Shown: positions 1-9,189 of the stretch, piece by piece
Layout: each line of letters opens with the position of its first letter
Position numbering within the stretch: position 1 is the stretch's first letter
Assembly (NCBI RefSeq): GCF_014268815.2
Contig: NZ_JABWRE020000001.1
Span: 2,919,001 to 2,983,000 of the forward strand
Reading direction: 5' to 3'
DNA from: Pseudomonas urmiensis
GTDB lineage: Bacteria; Pseudomonadota; Gammaproteobacteria; Pseudomonadales; Pseudomonadaceae
DNA: 64,000 nucleotides
Notes under the pieces: model-generated
What the model saw: the letters and a program-made list of their open reading frames with translations, nothing else
Told to the model about the DNA's origin: nothing
Databases searched by the model: none
Position numbers and translations under genes: made by a program

Positions 1-1
1 G

Positions 2-1279
2 CGCCAGGCGCCCGGCGCGATCCTGCTCGACAGCGCCCGCCCTGGGGCCGAGCGTGGCCGCTTCGACCTGCTCAGCGCCTGGCCGGTGGCACATTTGCAG
101 GCAGAGCCTGACGAAGATGGCCGGGCTTACTTACAGCGCCTGCGCGATGGCTTGGCCGAGCTGGGGCACGCCGATCTCCCTGACAACCTTGAGCTGCCCT
201 TTGCCGGCGGCCTGATCGGCTACCTGAGCTACGACTTCGGTCGGCGCCTGGAACAGCTGCCCAGCATGGCCGTGGACGATCTGGGCCTGCCGGATGCACA
301 GCTGGGCCTGTATGCCTGGGCGCTGGTCAGCGACCACCTGCTGGGCACCACGCAACTGGTGTTTCACCCCAGCTTGCCAGCGAGCGAGCAGCAGCGGCTG
401 ATCAGCCTGTTCGAGGCACCTGCCGTTGATCAAAGCACCGACTTCCAGCTGCTTGCGCCCATGCGTGGCGACCTTGAACCAGCCCACTATCGCCAGGCTT
501 TCGATCAGGTCCAGCACTACATTCAGGCCGGCGACTGCTACCAGATCAACCTCACCCAGCGTTTCCGCGCTGCCTGCCAGGGAGATCCGTGGCACGCCTA
601 CCAGGCCCTGCGCAAGGCTTGCCCAACCCCGTTCTCCGGCTATCAGCAGTTGGCCGACGGCAGCGCGCTGCTGAGTTTTTCCCCCGAGCGCTTTGTTCGC
701 GTAAGCCAAGGCCAGGTAGAAACCCGCCCGATCAAAGGCACCCGCCCGCGCTCCAGCGACCCGCAGCAAGATGCGCGCAACGCTGCCGAACTGCTCGCCA
801 GCGCCAAGGACCGCTCGGAAAACCTGATGATCGTCGACCTGCTGCGCAATGATCTAGGACGCACCTGCGAGATCGGCACCGTCAAGGTTCCCGAGCTGTT
901 CAGCCTGGAGAGCTACCCCAATGTCCATCACCTGGTCAGCAGCATCACCGGGCAGCTGGCCAGCGGCAAAGACGCTCTGGACCTGATCGGCGACAGCTTC
1001 CCCGGTGGCTCGATCACCGGCGCACCGAAGATCCGCGCCATGCAGATCATCGACGAGCTGGAGCCGACTCGCCGGGCGTTGTACTGCGGCTCGCTGTTGT
1101 ACATCGATGTGCGCGGCGAAATGGACAGTTCCATCGCCATTCGCAGCCTGCTGATCAAGGACGGTCAGGCCTGTTGCTGGGGTGGCGGCGCAGTGGTGGC
1201 GGATTCGCAGTGGGAGGCGGAGTATGAGGAGTCGATCGCCAAGGTGCGGGTGTTGATGCAGACGCTGCAAAGCCTCTGA
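2..1279 (+). CDS. pabB: Aminodeoxychorismate synthase component I (5'-truncated by the window edge)
   Basis: PabB uses chorismate and PabA-derived ammonia to make 4-amino-4-deoxychorismate for folate synthesis in the cytoplasm. The reading frame is open from base 2, upstream of a GTG at 86, and that part already reads as PabB sequence (LDSARP, RFDLLSAWP), so the true start lies off the left edge. Visible family motifs are CYQINLTQRF, PIKGT at about 728-742, SENLMIVDLLRNDLGR and FPGGSITGAPK. The Lys of PIKGT (bases 734-736) separates PabB from TrpE, which has Ala there. The gene ends 11 bases before a REP pair, so it is probably the last gene of its transcript. The identification is secure; only the N-terminus is missing. 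Confidence 0.95.
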   Translation, partial: RQAPGAILLDSARPGAERGRFDLLSAWPVAHLQAEPDEDGRAYLQRLRDGLAELGHADLPDNLELPFAGGLIGYLSYDFGRRLEQLPSMAVDDLGLPDAQLGLYAWALVSDHLLGTTQLVFHPSLPASEQQRLISLFEAPAVDQSTDFQLLAPMRGDLEPAHYRQAFDQVQHYIQAGDCYQINLTQRFRAACQGDPWHAYQALRKACPTPFSGYQQLADGSALLSFSPERFVRVSQGQVETRPIKGTRPRSSDPQQDARNAAELLASAKDRSENLMIVDLLRNDLGRTCEIGTVKVPELFSLESYPNVHHLVSSITGQLASGKDALDLIGDSFPGGSITGAPKIRAMQIIDELEPTRRALYCGSLLYIDVRGEMDSSIAIRSLLIKDGQACCWGGGAVVADSQWEAEYEESIAKVRVLMQTLQSL

Positions 1280-1290
1280 TCCGTGTCGCC

Positions 1291-1378
1291 CTTTTCGCGG
1301 GCAAGCCCGCTCCCACAGAAACCGCGCATATTTTCAGATCAGCGCTATCCCTGTGGGAGCGGGCTTGCCCGCGAAAAG
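1291..1378. repeat. REP pair (REPIN) between pabB and cysH
   Basis: Two 28-base arms (1291-1318 and 1351-1378) are perfect inverted copies around a 32-base spacer. The core is gcgggcaagcccgctcccac, the usual P. putida REP type. It sits between two genes transcribed in the same direction. Confidence 0.9.
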
Positions 1379-1492
1379 GACAACACCGTTCTCGAACCGA
1401 TTACGCCATGGCAGAACGTCTACCCCGCCATTTTTTGTTACCATCTGCCTATTACGAGCGCACAGCGCCATACACACGATGGAAACCGCCTG

Positions 1493-2227
1493 ATGAGCCA
1501 AGCCTTCGACGTCGCCGCCCTGGCCGCGACCTACGCCAACAAGTCCCCGCAGGACATTCTCAAGCTCGCCTTCGAACACTTTGGCGACGACCTGTGGATC
1601 TCATTCAGCGGCGCCGAGGATGTGGTGCTGGTGGATATGGCCTGGAAACTGAACAAACAGGTCAAGGTCTTCAGCCTCGATACCGGCCGTCTGCACCCGG
1701 AGACCTATCGTTTTATCGATCAGGTCCGCGAGCAGTACAACCTGCCGATCGAGATCCTCAGCCCGGACCGGGCCAAGCTGGATCCATTCGTCAAGGATAA
1801 GGGCCTGTTCAGTTTCTACAAGGATGGCCATGGCGAATGCTGCGGCATCCGCAAGATCGAGCCGCTGCGGCGCAAACTGTCCACCGTCAGCGCCTGGGCC
1901 ACAGGCCAACGTCGCGACCAGAGCCCTGGCACCCGCAGCCAGGTTGCCGCGCTGGAAATCGACTCGGCGTTCTCCACTGCTGAACGCACGCTGTACAAGT
2001 TCAACCCCCTGGCGCAGATGACCAGCGCCGAAGTGTGGGGCTATATCCGCATGCTTGAACTGCCCTACAACAGCCTGCATGAACGCGGCTTCATCAGTAT
2101 CGGCTGCGAGCCTTGCACCCGCCCAGTGCTGCCTAACCAGCATGAGCGCGAAGGCCGCTGGTGGTGGGAAGAGTCCACGCAGAAGGAATGCGGGCTGCAT
2201 GCCGGCAACCTGATCTCCAAGGCCTGA
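1493..2227 (+). CDS. cysH: Adenosine 5'-phosphosulfate (APS) reductase
   Basis: This enzyme reduces APS to sulfite with thioredoxin in assimilatory sulfate reduction. The 244-residue protein begins at the ATG at 1493; the open frame reaches further upstream but only through the REP pair. It has the iron-sulfur cysteines of the bacterial APS-reductase branch, Cys116-Cys117 (ECCGIRK) and Cys205/Cys208 (GCEPC), and the C-terminal catalytic Cys233 (KECGLH). The Cys-Cys pair means APS rather than PAPS is the expected substrate. The nucleotide-binding segment [10 protein letters not shown] lies near residue 40. cysH is convergent with cysB, the regulator of the same pathway, and shares its terminator. 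Confidence 0.95.
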   Translation: MSQAFDVAALAATYANKSPQDILKLAFEHFGDDLWISFSGAEDVVLVDMAWKLNKQVKVFSLDTGRLHPETYRFIDQVREQYNLPIEILSPDRAKLDPFVKDKGLFSFYKDGHGECCGIRKIEPLRRKLSTVSAWATGQRRDQSPGTRSQVAALEIDSAFSTAERTLYKFNPLAQMTSAEVWGYIRMLELPYNSLHERGFISIGCEPCTRPVLPNQHEREGRWWWEESTQKECGLHAGNLISKA

Positions 2228-2242
2228 CCTTGTAGCAGGCAT

Positions 2243-2272
2243 AAAAAAACCGGCCAATTAGCCGGTTTTTTT
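2243..2272. terminator. Bidirectional terminator between cysH and cysB
   Basis: A stem aaccggc/gccggtt around a short caatta loop, with an A-run on the left and a T-run on the right, serves both convergent genes. Confidence 0.85.
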
Positions 2273-2283
2273 GCGCCTGTCGA

Positions 2284-3318
<1,035 letters not shown>

Positions 3319-3385
3319 TTAGTGGTTCTGGAAATAAATCTAGAACTATTTTGTTACGCCAAGGGGAAATGACCTACTGCCATCT

Positions 3386-3883
3386 TCATGCTTTCCTACG
3401 CCCCAAATGCTGCGCCAACGGCACCATGTAGACCGGCACCGGTGACAGCTGCAAGAGCCGCACTGCCGTCCTACCAATCGGCACATCTACCCCTGCACCT
3501 TGGGTATGGCTGCCGAAGATCAACAGATCGACACTCAGCCGTTGCGCCTGATCGAGGATCACCTGCGCAGGATCGCCCTGGCGCACGCGCACGGCACGGA
3601 TCACAGCCAGATCCGCTTCCTCGCCCAGCTCATCGCGAAAATTTTCCAGGACCCTCTGCTCGATATTGGCCATCACTGTATTCACCCCCTGGCTGTGCAA
3701 CTGGTCCAGGGTCTGTTCGTCCAGATAACTCTGCAACAACGATTCGGCGAACTGGCCCATCGGTTCGACCGCGTGGATCACGTACAGCTCTGCATTGAAG
3801 GTGCGCGCCAAGGCCAGGGCGTGCTGCATGACAACAGGCGCGTATACACCGAGGTCGGTGGCATACAGCATGGAACGAATCAT
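3386..3883 (-). CDS. Universal stress protein (UspA family)
   Basis: This is a single Usp domain of 165 residues, a cytoplasmic alpha/beta fold linked to stress survival. The start at 3883 is chosen because an AGGAGG lies 7 bases upstream; the open frame runs 11 codons further without such a site. Typical features are the N-terminal MIRSMLYATDLG strand-helix and the C-terminal SPVPVYMVP strand. The usual ATP-binding pattern G-x2-G-x9-G-S/T is not matched (GSHTQGAGVDVPIGRTA), so this may be a non-nucleotide-binding Usp. It stands alone, between cysB and the PanE-like gene. Confidence 0.85.
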   Translation of the reverse strand: MIRSMLYATDLGVYAPVVMQHALALARTFNAELYVIHAVEPMGQFAESLLQSYLDEQTLDQLHSQGVNTVMANIEQRVLENFRDELGEEADLAVIRAVRVRQGDPAQVILDQAQRLSVDLLIFGSHTQGAGVDVPIGRTAVRLLQLSPVPVYMVPLAQHLGRRKA

Positions 3884-3988
3884 TCGACCTCCTCGACTGC
3901 CGCTACGGCAGAGCAAGGTTCAGCTTAGCAGCGCCGTAGCCGGGCGCTGCGCCGTCCGGCGTGCTGCCCAGCAGGCCTTGAGGCTCAG

Positions 3989-4936
3989 TCAGGCCTGGCG
4001 ATTGCGTCGATCGATGAAGGCCAGCGATTGGTAGAGCATTTCCATGCGCACCAGGTGGCAGCCTGCGGCGCGTGCCCGCGCCAGGGGCTCGGCGTAGATC
4101 GCCTGGAGTTCGAGCGGACGCTGCTGGGCGTGGTCGTGATACATGCTGGGCCAGTAGTCAGGCATCTGCTCGGTAATGCGCAACAAGTGCTCGGCATAGC
4201 CCTGCGGCAGCACCAGGCCGCAGGCCTGGGCGCCCTGCACCACTTCGGCCATCAGTTGCTGGATTAGCAGCCTGCTGTCGGCGTCGGCCATCAACGGCGT
4301 GGTACTGGCTTGCAAGAGTACCGACAGACCGTTGTAGGGCACGTTCCACACCAGCTTTTGCCAGCGGGCCTGGTCGAGGTTTTCCATGGCCTGCGAGTCG
4401 ATCCCCGCGGCATGGAACAGCGCGGCGCCCTCCTCGACGATGGCCAGCGCTGTACCTGCAGCCGGGCCGCTGTGATAGCCAAGGTTGACCGCGCCCAGCG
4501 CCTGGTGACGAATCACTCCGGGGGCCTCGCGGTTGACACATATAAAGCACAAGCCACCGAGCAAGTGCATATCTGGGCGCAACGCAGGGCGCAACTGATC
4601 TTCAACGCCCAGGCCATTTTGCAATAGCACCACCCTGGACTCAGGCGCGGCAGCCTGGACGATCAGCGGCGCAAGCTCGGCATTGCTGGTAGCCTTGGCG
4701 CCCACCAGCAACCAGTCGCACAACGGCATGTCGGCGGCCGAGGCATAGGCGTTGACCTGCATATGCACTTGACCATGCACCGCGCTTTGCAAGCTCAGCC
4801 CCTGCTCGCGCACCGCCTCGTACTCGCTGCGCAACAGAAAGTGCACCTCAAAGCCTGCGCGGGCCAGCATCAGCCCGTAGAACCCGCCGATGGCCCCACT
4901 GCCGATGATCCCGATACGCGTACTGCGAGACTCCAT
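3989..4936 (-). CDS. Putative 2-dehydropantoate 2-reductase (PanE/ApbA family)
   Basis: Family members reduce ketopantoate to pantoate with NADPH for coenzyme A synthesis. The 315-residue protein has the N-terminal Rossmann motif IGIIGSGAIGGFYG (about residues 8-21) and the C-terminal helical domain with the conserved Lys segment WQKLVWNVPYNGLSVL. Pseudomonads often carry several paralogues, and nothing nearby belongs to pantothenate synthesis. The exact substrate is therefore uncertain and I give no gene symbol. The downstream gap (3917-3988) holds only a GC hairpin (3928-3950) without a T-run. Confidence 0.8.
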   Translation of the reverse strand: MESRSTRIGIIGSGAIGGFYGLMLARAGFEVHFLLRSEYEAVREQGLSLQSAVHGQVHMQVNAYASAADMPLCDWLLVGAKATSNAELAPLIVQAAAPESRVVLLQNGLGVEDQLRPALRPDMHLLGGLCFICVNREAPGVIRHQALGAVNLGYHSGPAAGTALAIVEEGAALFHAAGIDSQAMENLDQARWQKLVWNVPYNGLSVLLQASTTPLMADADSRLLIQQLMAEVVQGAQACGLVLPQGYAEHLLRITEQMPDYWPSMYHDHAQQRPLELQAIYAEPLARARAAGCHLVRMEMLYQSLAFIDRRNRQA

Positions 4937-5295
4937 GCACTACTCCTTTTCGATCCAGCTGCTGGTTCGCCTGATGCTTACAAGTCAGGCCGATGTGGCC
5001 CAACTGTAATGCGCGATTTAAGTCAGAGCAGCATTTTCTAGTGTCAGTTCTGGCCTCATCGCGGGACAAGCCCGCTCCTACAGGCTCAAACACTCAGGCA
5101 CTCTCGGAAGGTAGCTTCAAGCGCGTAGAAACAAAAATCCCCTCTGATGGCCAAAAACCCCACGCCGACGGGGCCCAGCCCATTGTCGCGCCCCCTGTAA
5201 CGCGCTAAGGTTCGGCCTCCCCGTTGCGAACAATCTGCTGCTAGGCCGCACGGGGATTGCTGGCGGCCGGCACCCGTGACCTGACGAGTAACACG
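4937..5295. other. Intergenic region between panE-like gene and aroF
   Basis: These 359 bases hold the divergent promoters of the two neighbours, a REP element (5052-5084) and a GC-rich leader for aroF that could fold (ccccgt near 5218 with acgggg near 5248). I see no convincing small gene or leader peptide. Confidence 0.6.
5052..5084. repeat. Single REP element
   Basis: The sequence ggcctcatcgcgggacaagc followed by ccgctcctacagg matches the putida REP consensus. No inverted partner is close by. Confidence 0.8.
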
Positions 5296-6372
5296 ATGGC
5301 TGATTTACCGATCGATGACCTAAACGTTGCCTCCAACGAGACCTTGATCACCCCCGATCAGCTCAAGAAGGAAATTCCTCTCAGCGCCCAGGCCCTGCAG
5401 ACCGTGACTGCCGGCCGCGAAGTGGTGCGCAACATTCTCGACGGCAAGGACCATCGACTGTTCGTCGTGATCGGCCCCTGCTCGATCCATGACATCAAGG
5501 CCGCTCACGAATACGCCGAGCGCCTCAAGGTACTGGCCGCGGAAGTCGCCGACACCCTGTACCTGGTAATGCGCGTGTACTTCGAAAAACCGCGTACCAC
5601 CGTCGGCTGGAAAGGCCTGATCAACGACCCGTACCTGGATGACTCGTTCAAGATCCAGGACGGCCTGCACATCGGTCGCCAACTGCTGCTGGACCTGGCC
5701 GAAATGGGCCTGCCAACCGCCACCGAAGCACTTGACCCGATCTCCCCGCAGTACCTGCAGGACCTGATCAGTTGGTCGGCGATCGGCGCACGTACCACCG
5801 AATCGCAGACCCACCGAGAGATGGCCTCGGGCCTGTCCTCGGCGGTCGGCTTCAAGAACGGCACCGATGGCGGCCTGACCGTGGCGATCAACGCCCTGCA
5901 GTCGGTATCCAAGCCACACCGTTTCCTGGGGATCAACCAGGAAGGTGGCGTGTCCATCGTCACCACCAAGGGTAATGCCTATGGCCACGTGGTACTGCGC
6001 GGCGGCAACGGCAAGCCCAACTATGATTCGGTCAGCGTTGCCCTGTGCGAGCAAGACCTGGCCAAGGCCAAGATCAAGGCCAACATCATGGTCGACTGCA
6101 GCCACGCCAATTCCAACAAGGACCCGGCCCTGCAGCCGCTGGTGATGGACAACGTCGCCAACCAAATCCTCGAAGGCAACCAGTCGATCATCGGCCTGAT
6201 GGTCGAGAGCCACTTGAACTGGGGCTGCCAGTCGATTCCCAAGGATCTTGCCGATCTGCAATACGGCGTATCGGTCACCGACGCCTGTATCGATTGGGCC
6301 GCCACCGAAAAGTCCGTGCGCAGCATGCGCGACAAGCTCAAGGACGTTCTGCCCAAACGCCAACGCGGCTGA
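5296..6372 (+). CDS. aroF: 3-deoxy-7-phosphoheptulonate (DAHP) synthase, class I
   Basis: This enzyme condenses phosphoenolpyruvate with erythrose 4-phosphate, the first step of the shikimate pathway. The protein has 358 residues from the ATG at 5296; the frame is open for 13 codons upstream, but the MADLPIDDLNV start fits the family. Class I (AroFGH) motifs are VIGPCSIHD, RVYFEKPRTTVGWKG, the KNGTDG segment and VDCSHANSNKD. It is a monocistronic gene followed by a large REP pair. The type of amino-acid feedback control cannot be read from the sequence with confidence. Confidence 0.93.
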   Translation: MADLPIDDLNVASNETLITPDQLKKEIPLSAQALQTVTAGREVVRNILDGKDHRLFVVIGPCSIHDIKAAHEYAERLKVLAAEVADTLYLVMRVYFEKPRTTVGWKGLINDPYLDDSFKIQDGLHIGRQLLLDLAEMGLPTATEALDPISPQYLQDLISWSAIGARTTESQTHREMASGLSSAVGFKNGTDGGLTVAINALQSVSKPHRFLGINQEGGVSIVTTKGNAYGHVVLRGGNGKPNYDSVSVALCEQDLAKAKIKANIMVDCSHANSNKDPALQPLVMDNVANQILEGNQSIIGLMVESHLNWGCQSIPKDLADLQYGVSVTDACIDWAATEKSVRSMRDKLKDVLPKRQRG

Positions 6373-6385
6373 GTGTCGTCTGTTG

Positions 6386-6504
6386 TGGGGCTGCGTTGCA
6401 GCCCTTCGCGGGCAAGCCCGCTCCCACAGGGATAGCGCTTAACTTGAGGGCGGCGCGATACCTGTGGGAGCGGGCTTGTCCGCGAAGGGCCGCAAGGCGG
6501 CCCC
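6386..6504. repeat. Large REP pair (REPIN) downstream of aroF
   Basis: Inner arms 6401-6430 and 6461-6490 are 30-base inverted repeats with one mismatch. Outer flanks (ggggctgcgttgcagccc and gggccgcaaggcggcccc) extend the pairing, so the element could form a long cruciform or RNA hairpin at the end of the aroF transcript. Confidence 0.85.
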
Positions 6505-6572
6505 AAAATCTTAAGTGAACAGCATTACGGGCAATGCCCGGAATTTTTGTGTGTTTCGATCAGCCCCGAACG

Positions 6573-6854
6573 TCAGGCTTTGCTGGAATGGCGCTGCTGG
6601 CGCTCCATGTAGCGCTCGACGTACGAGCACGACGGGATGACCGTGTAGCCCATCTGGTCGGCGTACTGCAGGGCCTGTTCGGTCAGCGCTGCGGCAATGC
6701 CGCGGCCGCGCAGGGCGTTGGGCACGAAGGTGCGATAGATATCCAGCGTCTGCTTGCCCAGGTCCATGTACGTCAGGTAGGCACGATGACCGTCCACGTT
6801 GGTCTCGAACTGATGACCGGCCTGGTCATGGTGGATGGTCAGCGCTTCGCTCAT
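6573..6854 (-). CDS. Small GNAT-family N-acetyltransferase
   Basis: This 93-residue protein belongs to the short GNAT group (YjdJ/Gtn type), which is little more than the acetyl-CoA-binding core. The motif-A-like segment VPNALRGRGIAAALTEQAL is at about residues 45-63, and the C-terminal IPSCSYVERYMER matches the conserved PxCxY end of this group. The ATG at 6854 is preceded by GAGGAG; a GTG three bases upstream is also possible. The substrate is unknown; related small GNATs act on amines or on proteins. It converges on aroF across the REP pair. Confidence 0.85.
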   Translation of the reverse strand: MSEALTIHHDQAGHQFETNVDGHRAYLTYMDLGKQTLDIYRTFVPNALRGRGIAAALTEQALQYADQMGYTVIPSCSYVERYMERQQRHSSKA

Positions 6855-6932
6855 CACTACTCCTCGCAGGTCTTCTCGGCAGACCTTTACCTTAACCGAT
6901 GATGTATCCGGCGCGGAATCTTCTACGCCCCC

Positions 6933-7088
6933 TCATGCCCCCTTGGACAGCAAGGTGACTGGGTCGTTCTGTACCCTGGGCACCCACAAATAGTAGGCGC
7001 CGCCGGCAGGAATGCTCAAGGTGGCAGACGGCAAAAATTCGCCGTTAAACCCAGTTGCGCGGACCTGACGGTGGACTCGCAACAGCAC
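6933..7088 (-). pseudogene. Short open frame, possible remnant of a degraded gene
   Basis: A 51-codon frame from GTG at 7088 to TGA at 6933 reads like ordinary protein (for example PSATLSIPAGGAYYLWVPRV). It lacks a Shine-Dalgarno site, and a stop codon lies immediately upstream in frame. It could be the C-terminal stump of a lost gene, a small gene, or chance. I do not recognise the family. Confidence 0.25.
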
Positions 7089-7262
7089 GCGGATGTTGTA
7101 CTGCTAAGACGCACAAGGACAGTACAAGTCACCTTTAGTTCAACAAAAAGTTCCGCTAGTACAATCGCTTGCGAACCCTGAACAGGTTGTTCACAAAAGC
7201 GCTACAAAGGTGTCAGCGACCCAGCAGTGCACATTTTTTTTGCAGTTCTTGCGCTCAGTCAG

Positions 7263-7290
7263 TTTACTTACTACAAGTAATGGGTACTAT
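7263..7290 (+). promoter_or_regulatory. Candidate sigma70 promoter of oprI
   Basis: TTTACT (7263-7268) and TACTAT (7285-7290) are separated by 16 bases and leave a leader of about 60 bases before the oprI start. A small inverted repeat ttactt/aagtaa overlaps the spacer. Confidence 0.35.
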
Positions 7291-7357
7291 GTACGCCGGC
7301 CAGTTTCTCTTTTCCGAGAGATGGCTATTTAATAGAAAGTCCTTGAAGGGGAACACG

Positions 7358-7609
7358 ATGAACAACGTTCTGAAATTCTCTGCTCTGGCTCTGGCCGCAG
7401 TTCTGGCTACCGGTTGCAGCAGCGTCTCCAAAGAAACCGAAGCTCGCCTGACTGCTACCGAAGACGCAGCAGCTCGCGCCCAAGCCCGTGCCGATGAAGC
7501 CTACCGTAAGGCTGACGACGCTCTGGCTGCCGCTCAGAAGGCTCAGCAAACCGCTGACGAAGCCAACGAGCGCGCTCTGCGTATGCTGGACAAAGCCAGC
7601 CGCAAGTAA
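7358..7609 (+). CDS. oprI: Major outer-membrane lipoprotein OprI
   Basis: OprI is the pseudomonad Lpp counterpart, a very abundant lipoprotein that tethers the outer membrane to peptidoglycan. The 83-residue precursor starts at the ATG at 7358 behind GAAGGGG. It has a signal peptide with lipobox LATGC (lipidated Cys20), then an uninterrupted Ala-rich coiled coil of heptads (about residues 25-78) and a C-terminal Arg-Lys suited to peptidoglycan attachment. A strong terminator follows 22 bases after the stop. The L,D-transpeptidase next door is of the general type that links lipoproteins to peptidoglycan, though whether it acts on OprI is unknown. Confidence 0.97.
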   Translation: MNNVLKFSALALAAVLATGCSSVSKETEARLTATEDAAARAQARADEAYRKADDALAAAQKAQQTADEANERALRMLDKASRK

Positions 7610-7630
7610 TAATCCTCACGGATTGTTATG

Positions 7631-7660
7631 AAGCCGACCCACTTGTGGGTCGGCTTTTTT
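7631..7660 (+). terminator. oprI terminator
   Basis: An 11-base stem aagccgaccca/tgggtcggctt is followed by a T-run. Confidence 0.85.
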
Positions 7661-7691
7661 ATTGCCGATGAAAACGCCTGCGGCAAAAACG

Positions 7692-7716
7692 AAAAAGGCC
7701 TGCACTAAGGCAGGCC
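7692..7716 (-). terminator. Terminator of the L,D-transpeptidase gene
   Basis: The stem ggcctgc/gcaggcc read on the minus strand is followed by TTTTT. It lies back-to-back with the oprI terminator. Confidence 0.75.
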
Positions 7717-7742
7717 CTGATCGCGCCGCAGCGACTTACGAC

Positions 7743-8717
7743 TTACTGAAGTTCAGGCGGAATGCTCGAGACCATCGGTGCCGCACCACCGGTGACGGGA
7801 ACGGCAATTTCCACCGGCATACCATCTTCAGCGGCAACCACGTCGCGCACCATGTCCCAGTTCATCCGCAGGTTATTGGCCAGGTCTTCACGCTTGAGCA
7901 AGGCATTGATAACTGCAGTGTGCTTGTCGACCACCGACGGATCGCCATGATCATCCAGCGGTGTGTGCGCCTCGAGGTAGACCTTGCCGGCACTGATACC
8001 GAACTTGTACGGCTCGTTGATGATGCGCACCGGCGTACCTACCGGGACCATCTTGGAAAGTTCCAGGACGTTATTGTTGAGCATGCGGAAGCAACCATGG
8101 CTGGTGCGCATACCAATACCGAACTTCTTGTTGGAACCGTGGATCAGGTAACCAGGCACACCCAGGGTGAACTTGAACGGCCCCAGCGGGTTGTCCGGGC
8201 CAGCGGGCACTACGGTCGGCAAGATGTCGCCATCGGCGGCATGCTCGGCGCGGATCGAAGCGGGCGGCGTCCAGGTCGGGTTCGGCGTCTTGGCGGTAAT
8301 CTTGGTATTGGCAATCGGCGAGCCCCAGCCTTCACGGCCGATGCCCAGCGGGAAGGTATGCACTACGTTCTGCCCTTTCGGGAAGTAGTACAGACGGTAT
8401 TCAGCCAGGTTGATGACAATGCCTTCGCGTGGCCCCGGAGGCAGCACGTAGCGGGTCGGCAGGATGATTTCGGTACCGGCGCCGGGCAACCATGGATCGA
8501 CGCCCGGGTTGGCGGCGATCATCTCCAGATAGCCCAGATCATTGGCGGTGCCGATGTCAGCGAAGGTGTCTTCGTACTTGGCCTTGATCGTCTGGACCTG
8601 GCCGACGACGTCCTCACCGGGTGGCGGCAGTGGCAGCTCCAGCGCGCAGGCAGGGCCTGCTACCAGCAGGGCGGCCAGGGACAGGCTACGGGTGACGGCG
8701 GGAAAGCGCGGCAACAT
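7743..8717 (-). CDS. Periplasmic L,D-transpeptidase (YkuD/ErfK family) with LysM-like domain
   Basis: L,D-transpeptidases make 3-3 peptidoglycan crosslinks or attach lipoproteins to peptidoglycan in the periplasm. The 324-residue precursor starts at 8717 behind AAAGGA. It has a cleavable signal peptide (about residues 1-25, GPACA), a LysM-like peptidoglycan-binding segment (about 40-92) and a YkuD domain (about 100-235). The active-site signature SHGCFRM supplies His207 and Cys209, with the upstream His193 (YLIHGSNK). The C-terminal tail (about 240-324) resembles that of the ErfK/YbiS proteins. It is convergent with oprI. Confidence 0.92.
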   Translation of the reverse strand: MLPRFPAVTRSLSLAALLVAGPACALELPLPPPGEDVVGQVQTIKAKYEDTFADIGTANDLGYLEMIAANPGVDPWLPGAGTEIILPTRYVLPPGPREGIVINLAEYRLYYFPKGQNVVHTFPLGIGREGWGSPIANTKITAKTPNPTWTPPASIRAEHAADGDILPTVVPAGPDNPLGPFKFTLGVPGYLIHGSNKKFGIGMRTSHGCFRMLNNNVLELSKMVPVGTPVRIINEPYKFGISAGKVYLEAHTPLDDHGDPSVVDKHTAVINALLKREDLANNLRMNWDMVRDVVAAEDGMPVEIAVPVTGGAAPMVSSIPPELQ

Positions 8718-8849
8718 CCGGTAAATCCTTCGAAAGGTGGGTCAAGAGGATCGATTGTACACCCGCCCCGGCACAAGCGGGAGGCATCGGGCAGTTGCAT
8801 GCGTTTCAGATGATGAAAGGCAGTCTTAGTTCCGGCCGGCACTTGCCAT

Positions 8850-9131
8850 CTAGAGTTGCGGCCATACCGGTCGAGTGCCACGGCGCTGGGCATCTAAGAT
8901 CGCCTTGCACAGCGTGCACAGGCGGCTGTCGCGATTGATCGCGCGCGGCACCATCGACCACCGTGGCTGCGCTGGCAACAGACCGCCGCATAAGGTGCGG
9001 TCGACCGGCGCGCCCAGCTCAAGTTGGCGGGCTACCAGGTGGACGCGGACTTCCTGACACGCGAACAGGTCGAGCTGCTCATCGGGCTCGATCAGTTGAT
9101 AGGCATACAGGGACCAGGCAGGGCGCGGCAT
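8850..9131 (-). CDS. Conserved hypothetical protein with CxxC motif
   Basis: A 93-residue protein (from the ATG at 9131; an ATG at 9161 is also in frame) with even composition and a C-terminal LCTLCKAILDAQRRGTRPVW segment. The CxxC pair could bind metal, but no second pair is obvious apart from a single TLCGG Cys. I think similar short proteins occur in other pseudomonads at this position, but I do not know a function. No good Shine-Dalgarno is visible for either start, which lowers confidence. It lies between the transpeptidase and tesA, all read leftward. Confidence 0.5.
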   Translation of the reverse strand: MPRPAWSLYAYQLIEPDEQLDLFACQEVRVHLVARQLELGAPVDRTLCGGLLPAQPRWSMVPRAINRDSRLCTLCKAILDAQRRGTRPVWPQL

Positions 9132-9189
9132 TGGGGGGTCTCGAAACGGGGGGCGCAACATTATCCGAAAGCAGCCCCCGTTAAAAGCG

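Larger units (their letters stand above)
6855..7357. other. Intergenic region upstream of oprI
   Basis: The 503 bases hold a short open frame on the minus strand (6933-7088), a candidate sigma70 promoter for oprI (7263-7290) and the oprI leader. From 7089 to 7262 I see nothing definite beyond AT-rich sequence. Confidence 0.5.

Noticed and set aside
86..1279. GTG at 86 as the start of pabB
   Set aside because: The frame is open to base 2 and the upstream codons already read as conserved PabB sequence, so the gene is cut by the window edge.
5200..5295. Leader peptide or riboswitch before aroF
   Set aside because: There is some potential pairing in the leader, but no run of aromatic codons and no recognisable aptamer.
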